NCBI GenBank assembly: GCA_900757235.1
Contig: CAAENB010000056.1
Coordinates: 1 to 8,329, forward strand
Direction: 5' to 3'
Length of the DNA stretch: 8,329 bases
Origin: an uncultured Collinsella sp.
GTDB lineage: Bacteria > Actinomycetota > Coriobacteriia > Coriobacteriales > Coriobacteriaceae
Below the pieces are notes generated by a model. It searched no databases. It was not told the DNA's origin and saw nothing but the letters and a program-made list of their open reading frames with translations. Shown here piece by piece: positions 4,796 to 8,329 of the stretch. The first letter of the stretch is position 1. Each line of letters opens with the position of its first letter. The position numbers and the translations under genes are program-made.

Positions 4796-6623
4796 GATGC
4801 TCAAATTGCCGGTCTTGGACGTCGACGGCGAAAAGCTCGGCGTGGTCAACGATTTTGGCATTGCTACCGGCGAAGTTTTTCCGCACGTGACGTCGCTCGC
4901 GTTCCGCGGCCCCGGCAAGACGCCGTTTATGATCAGCTGGCGCAAATGGGTCGACCGTATCGACGAGACGGGCGTGTATCTCAACACGTCTGCCACCAAT
5001 ATTCGCTTCTCGTACCTGCAGCCGACCGAGCTCCTGCTGGCGCGCGACGTGCTCAATAAGCAGATCGTCGACACGCAGGGCATGAAGGTCGTGCGCGTCA
5101 ACGACATCAAGTTTTCCATGTCGGGCGAAAACCAGCTGCGCCTGTTGGGTGCCGAGGTCGGTGCCCGCGGTCTGCTGCGCGCGATCAGCCCCGCACTCGA
5201 GCACGTCGTCGAGGGCTTTATGAAGCACCTGGGCAAGCCGCTCAGCGAGGACATCATCGCTTGGTCCTACATGGACCTGCTCGACCGCTCGACTAAAAAC
5301 ATCCAACTCTCGGTGTCGCACAAGACGCTCGGCGAGCTGCACCCTGCCGACATCGCCGACATTATCGAGCAGCTCGACCCGCGCCTACGTGCGCAGGTGT
5401 TTGCGCAGCTCGATACCGCCCAGGCAGCCGAAGCTATCTCGGAGTTCGATGACGACGAGCTTATGACCGAGATGCTCGAGGGCCTGTCCGACACGGACGC
5501 ATCGTCGATGCTGGCCATGATGGACCCGGACGACGCTGCCGACCTGATCGACGAGCTTGATTACGAGAAGGCCGAGAAGCTCCTGCGCCTGATGGGCGTC
5601 AAGGAGGAGAAGGCGATTCGTAACCTGCTGGGGTATGAGGACAACACCGCCGGCCGCATCATGACCTCGGAGTTTGTCTCCCTGCCCGCCACGGCAACGG
5701 TCGGTGACGCCATCGAGGCGATTCGCGAGCTCGACGAGGACTTCGAGAGCGTCTACTACGTCTATACCGAGGATCCGAGCGGCATGCTGACCGGTGTGCT
5801 TTCGCTGCGCACGCTGATCGTAGCCGACCGCGACGCCACGCTGGGTCAGCTGGCCTATCGCGACCTGGTCTACGTGTCGCCCGACGAGGACCAGGAAGAC
5901 GTGACGGACGAGATGACCAAGTACGACCTGGTCGCTATCCCCGTCTGCGACGAGAACCGTCATATCCTGGGTATCGTAACCTTCGACGACGCCATGGACG
6001 TTATCGCCGAGGAGCATCAGGAGGACCTGCAGATCGCCGGTGTCGGCTCGGGCGACAGCGCGTCGGACGACTCGACGAACGTGCTCAGCTGGTTCGTGCA
6101 TCGACAGTACTGGGTTGTTGTATGGGGCATCGCGTCGTGCATCATGGCGACCGTGCTGGGAACGGCGCTCGGCTCCGCGCATCTGGTGGTGTTCCCCATG
6201 TGCGCCATGCCGCTCGTGCTGCTGGCGGCCTCGCGCATGGTGTCGTTCGTCAAGAACTACTTCCTGGAGTATGACGGTCACGACGACGAGCCCAAGCCGT
6301 ATCTGGGGTTCTTCTTCCAGAGCACGGGCATGGGCCTGATTCTGTCGCTCGTGACCTACCTGTGCGCCCAGCTGGTGCGCACCGCTGCGTTCCTCGATGC
6401 GCCCATGTTTGAGGAGCAGCTCTTTACCGGGTGCTTTAATATCGCTGCCATTATTTGCCTGGTTGGCAACATGAGCGCCGTGATTTACCTGATGGTGCTG
6501 TTCTGGCGTGACGAGCATGACCTCAACACGTCGGGCACCGCCATGAACGTCATTGCCGTCATGATTTCGTGTGTGGCGTATTGCATCGCCGCGGTGCTGC
6601 TCGCCATATCAGTCATGGGTTAG
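4779..6623 (+). CDS. MgtE-like protein: PRC-barrel, MgtE_N, CBS pair, five membrane segments
   Basis: The TTG start at 4779 has GGGGAG at 4768-4773; the frame is closed by TGA at 4764, and no ATG occurs before codon 7. The protein has 614 residues. Two PRC-barrel-like stretches (about 5-75 and 90-150) are followed by the MgtE_N superhelix (about 182-272: LHPADIADIIEQLD, MDPDDAADLIDEL) and a CBS pair (about 286-415: TAGRIMTSEFVSL, VYYVYTEDPSG, KYDLVAIPVCDE, GIVTFDDAMDVI). These match the Mg2+-sensing cytosolic part of MgtE closely. Five membrane helices follow at about 444-464, 468-487, 512-533, 551-573 and 587-612. The MgtE pore signature GGNAGxQ in TM2 is not present (AASRMVS in its place), and the TM5 segment after SG (583-602) lacks the expected Asp. 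It may be a sensor or partner of the transporter encoded next, rather than a Mg2+ channel. Standard pipelines would probably name it magnesium transporter MgtE. Confidence 0.88.
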   Translation: MNYLSEMLKLPVLDVDGEKLGVVNDFGIATGEVFPHVTSLAFRGPGKTPFMISWRKWVDRIDETGVYLNTSATNIRFSYLQPTELLLARDVLNKQIVDTQGMKVVRVNDIKFSMSGENQLRLLGAEVGARGLLRAISPALEHVVEGFMKHLGKPLSEDIIAWSYMDLLDRSTKNIQLSVSHKTLGELHPADIADIIEQLDPRLRAQVFAQLDTAQAAEAISEFDDDELMTEMLEGLSDTDASSMLAMMDPDDAADLIDELDYEKAEKLLRLMGVKEEKAIRNLLGYEDNTAGRIMTSEFVSLPATATVGDAIEAIRELDEDFESVYYVYTEDPSGMLTGVLSLRTLIVADRDATLGQLAYRDLVYVSPDEDQEDVTDEMTKYDLVAIPVCDENRHILGIVTFDDAMDVIAEEHQEDLQIAGVGSGDSASDDSTNVLSWFVHRQYWVVVWGIASCIMATVLGTALGSAHLVVFPMCAMPLVLLAASRMVSFVKNYFLEYDGHDDEPKPYLGFFFQSTGMGLILSLVTYLCAQLVRTAAFLDAPMFEEQLFTGCFNIAAIICLVGNMSAVIYLMVLFWRDEHDLNTSGTAMNVIAVMISCVAYCIAAVLLAISVMG

Positions 6624-6631
6624 GTGGTCGC

Positions 6632-7894
6632 GTGCAAAATACCAAGCAAAAGTCGGGCACCAAGCAAAAGTTGACCATCGCGGCCATCTTTGGCGCTATG
6701 GGTCCCGGTCTGCTGGCGGCGCTTTCGGGCAATGACGCCGGCGGCATTGCAACGTATTCCAGCGCGGGCGCCAGCTATGGCTACAAGATGCTGTGGATGC
6801 TTCCTGTCATGACTGTACTGCTCATCGTGACGCAGGAGACCGCGGCGCGCTGCGGCTGCGTCACGGGCAAGGGCCTGGCATCGCTCATTCGCGAGCGCTT
6901 TGGCGTGCGCAAGAGTGTACTTGCTATGGCGGCGCTGTTGATCGCCAACACGGCTGTGACCATTTCGGAGTTTGCGGGTATTGCGAGCGGCCTTGCCCTC
7001 TTTGGCGTGCCGGCGAGCATCTCGGTGCCGTTGGTGGCGCTGCTGGTGTGGATGCTTACCATGTCGGGGAGTTTCCAGCGCATCGAGAAGATTCTGCTGC
7101 TGGTGAGCTGCGTGTTCGTGACCTACATCGTCGCCGCGTTTATGGCTGGCCCCAACTGGGGTGAGGTCGCGGTCGACCTGGTCGTGCCTAACATTCAAAA
7201 TGACCCCAGCTACGTGTCGCTCGTGGTCGCAACGATCGGTACCACCATCGCGCCGTGGATGATTTTCTTGGCGCAGAACAACGTGGTCGATAAGAACGCG
7301 GGCGAGGACGACATCGTGCTGCAGCGTATTGATACCGTGAGCGGCTCGCTTGCCGCCGATGTTATTGCCGGCTTTATTATCATCACGACCGGTACGGTGT
7401 TGTTCCCGGCGGGTATTCAGATTAGCGATGCCGCCGATGCTGCCCGCGCGCTGGAGCCTATTGCGGGTCAGTGGTCCACGGTACTGTTTGCCTCGGGCTT
7501 GGTCGCGGCGAGCTTCTTGGCCGCCTGCGTGCTGCCGGGCGTTACGTCGAGCGCTATCTGCGAGGCATTTGGTTGGGAGCGCGGTGCCGACCGCAGCTGG
7601 GACGAGGCCCCGGTCTATCGCGGCATCATTACGGCCATCATCGGTATCTCTGCCGTGCTGGTGCTTATGCCCGGCGTCGATCTGTTCCAGATTATGATGA
7701 CCTCGCAGGTCATCAATGGCGTGCTGCTGCCCGTGGTTCTGGTGTTCCAGGTAGTTATTGCCGCTGACCGTCACATTATGGGCACTAACCGCAACGGCCG
7801 CATGTGGAATGTGCTCACTTGGGCGACTATCGGTGTGATTACGGTGCTGACGGTCGTCATGTTTGTTCTGCAGGCGATGGGTTACAGCGCTTAG
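6632..7894 (+). CDS. NRAMP-related magnesium transporter (NRMT type)
   Basis: The GTG start at 6632 (MQNTKQKSG...) follows AGGTGG at 6622-6627, which overlaps the previous stop codon. A longer frame from ATG 6569 would run back through the MgtE-like gene and add residues unlike the family. The protein has 420 residues and about 11 membrane helices. The NRAMP fold is clear: GPGLLAALSGNDAGGIATYS in TM1, ISEFAGIASGLALFGVP in TM3, TTIAPWMIFLAQNN in TM6, MMTSQVINGVLLP in TM10. The metal site differs from manganese/iron NRAMPs: DPGN is D35-A-G-G38, and MPHN is A207-P-W209-M, so the metal-binding Asn and Met and the neighbouring His are replaced. These changes are those I associate with the NRMT branch, shown to carry Mg2+ in Clostridium acetobutylicum and Eggerthella lenta. 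It is co-transcribed with the MgtE-like gene and ends at a strong terminator. Annotation as MntH or manganese transporter would probably be wrong. Confidence 0.88.
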   Translation: MQNTKQKSGTKQKLTIAAIFGAMGPGLLAALSGNDAGGIATYSSAGASYGYKMLWMLPVMTVLLIVTQETAARCGCVTGKGLASLIRERFGVRKSVLAMAALLIANTAVTISEFAGIASGLALFGVPASISVPLVALLVWMLTMSGSFQRIEKILLLVSCVFVTYIVAAFMAGPNWGEVAVDLVVPNIQNDPSYVSLVVATIGTTIAPWMIFLAQNNVVDKNAGEDDIVLQRIDTVSGSLAADVIAGFIIITTGTVLFPAGIQISDAADAARALEPIAGQWSTVLFASGLVAASFLAACVLPGVTSSAICEAFGWERGADRSWDEAPVYRGIITAIIGISAVLVLMPGVDLFQIMMTSQVINGVLLPVVLVFQVVIAADRHIMGTNRNGRMWNVLTWATIGVITVLTVVMFVLQAMGYSA

Positions 7895-7911
7895 CGCCTC
7901 TTTTGGACACC

Positions 7912-7947
7912 AAACAGGCCGCAGCGATGGACTGCGGCCTGTTTTTT
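7912..7947 (+). terminator. Rho-independent terminator of the magnesium operon
   Basis: AAACAGGCCGCAG (7912-7924) pairs perfectly with CTGCGGCCTGTTT (7932-7944) around a 7-base loop, ending in six T (7942-7947). It lies 17 bases after the transporter stop codon. The A-run before the stem would also give some T-run on the minus strand, so it may work in both directions. Confidence 0.95.
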
Positions 7948-7976
7948 GCCCGCTATAGGGCGTTAGTTATATGGCA

Positions 7977-8022
7977 GTGGACAAAAAATGCCAAATATGA
8001 GTACTGTTGCTAAGTGAATAGC
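7977..8022 (+). repeat. Left inverted repeat arm
   Basis: Outer end GTGGACAAAAAATGCCAAAT, then ATGAGTACTGTTGC. Pairs with 8161-8206 on the other strand. The ATG in the arm opens a frame of only six codons (MSTVAK, stop). Confidence 0.7.
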
Positions 8023-8160
8023 ATTTACATCCAAGAAGATAATGGACATAGCCGATAGTATGTTCATTAAAATTGGCTCCAATATGTCTTAAACCAGTCA
8101 GGTTGGCTGCTTTAGGGGGTTGTAGGGGTCGCTCGGACGTCATTTTGGGTGGTTTTGCCT

Positions 8161-8206
8161 GCTACTAAAATGGTAACAGTACTCATATTTGCCACTTTTT
8201 GTCCAC
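8161..8206 (-). repeat. Right inverted repeat arm
   Basis: Read on the minus strand it begins GTGGACAAAAAGTGGCAAAT, then ATGAGTACTGTTACC. The ATG (8186-8184) opens a 24-codon frame running inward to a stop at 8112, again beginning MSTV; no convincing ribosome binding site precedes it. Confidence 0.7.
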
Positions 8207-8246
8207 GACCTCTTGGAGTCGGGTAGCGTGCAGAGATGTGGTGTAA

Positions 8247-8286
8247 GAGGCGGGGCATGCCCCGCCTCCGCCCTTTCTTGAAAGGG
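8247..8286 (-). terminator. Tandem hairpins past a minus-strand gene, candidate terminator
   Basis: A perfect 22-base palindrome at 8247-8268 (core GGCGGGGCATGCCCCGCC) sits next to a second hairpin, CCCTTTC (8271-8277) with GAAAGGG (8280-8286). On the minus strand they come 13 and 31 bases after the putative stop at 8301-8299. Only a short TCTT-like run follows, so terminator function is uncertain; they could instead be a REP-like repeat. Confidence 0.4.
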
Positions 8287-8298
8287 AGGGGACACCGC

Positions 8299-8329
8299 CT
8301 AGAATTCGTCGTTGGAGTAATGAAGGTGA
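8299..8329 (-). CDS. Possible C-terminal end of a minus-strand gene (continues outside window)
   Basis: On the minus strand the last bases read HLHYSNDEF followed by TAG (8301-8299). Only nine codons are visible, so nothing can be said of its product. Support comes from the two hairpins placed right after it and from the plus-strand operon terminator facing it, which would make this a convergent intergenic region. The same bases on the plus strand contain GGAG and an ATG at 8320, but their two-base spacing is poor. Confidence 0.35.
   Translation of the reverse strand, partial: HLHYSNDEF

Larger units (their letters stand above)
7977..8206. mobile_element. MITE-like element with 46-base imperfect inverted repeats
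   Basis: The left arm (7977-8022) and the reverse complement of the right arm (8161-8206) agree at 38 of 46 positions by my count; the outer 32 differ at two only. Both start GTGGACAAAAA and contain CAAATATGAGTACTGTT. The 138-base interior is AT-richer than the surrounding genes and encodes no long protein. I see no clear target-site duplication (left flank ATGGCA, right flank GACCTC). Two small internal stems are visible: ATTGG/CCAAT at 8072-8083 and ACATA/TATGT at 8046-8063. It could be a non-autonomous transposable element, a dispersed intergenic repeat, or a structured RNA. Element boundaries are good; its class is not known. Confidence 0.55.

Noticed and set aside
5385..6518. Long minus-strand open frame (also those at 1979-2935, 3065-4099, 4485-5342 and 6620-7774)
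   Set aside because: They mirror strongly coding plus-strand genes in GC-rich DNA, are rich in His, Arg and Gln, and show no recognisable domain or ribosome binding site.
6569..6631. Upstream ATG start for the NRAMP-related gene
   Set aside because: It overlaps the coding sequence of the MgtE-like protein; the GTG at 6632 has a well-placed Shine-Dalgarno and a family-like N-terminus.
8314..8329. Start of a plus-strand gene (GGAG, ATG at 8320)
   Set aside because: Spacing of two bases is too short and only three codons are visible; the minus-strand gene end fits the hairpins better.

Overview
The window reads as a high-GC Gram-positive chromosome and looks most like the class Coriobacteriia, probably Collinsella or a relative. 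This is inferred from codon use, GTG and TTG starts, the tight gene packing, and an NRAMP-related transporter of the type described from the coriobacterium Eggerthella lenta. No database search was possible. Seven genes lie on the plus strand. A possible last few codons of an eighth enter from the right edge on the minus strand.

Left block (1-3031): the 3' part of a CNNM/CorC-HlyC protein (CBS pair plus C-terminal domain) is followed 24 bases later by a small protein that matches the N-terminal domain of cyanophycin synthetase as a stand-alone protein with an intact HxxEH motif. A new promoter (TATAAT at 1770) then drives a two-gene unit, a YtxH-type membrane protein and a PRC-barrel protein, joined by a TAATG overlap. 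A long hairpin with a modest T-run follows.

Middle (3032-4450): a membrane-anchored NodB/CE4-type polysaccharide deacetylase homologue has replaced its metal-binding and catalytic residues, so it may be a pseudoenzyme.

Right block (4451-7950): a 328-base intergenic region carries an extended -10 promoter and a long structured leader of no class I recognise. The leader has two mutually exclusive pairings, a hairpin over a Shine-Dalgarno sequence, and a 10-codon leader reading frame that overlaps the TTG start of the next gene. That gene encodes PRC-barrel, MgtE_N, CBS pair and five membrane segments. It keeps the MgtE Mg2+-sensing part but appears to have lost the MgtE pore motifs. Four to eight bases later comes an NRAMP homologue with the metal-site changes of the magnesium-transporting NRMT branch. 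Together they look like a magnesium homeostasis operon with a sensor-like partner and a separate transporter, under RNA-level control. A very strong terminator ends it at 7947.

Right edge (7951-8329): an AT-richer, gene-free stretch holds a 230-base element bounded by 46-base imperfect inverted repeats (MITE-like). Two GC-rich hairpins then lie just past the putative stop codon of a minus-strand gene that continues outside the window.
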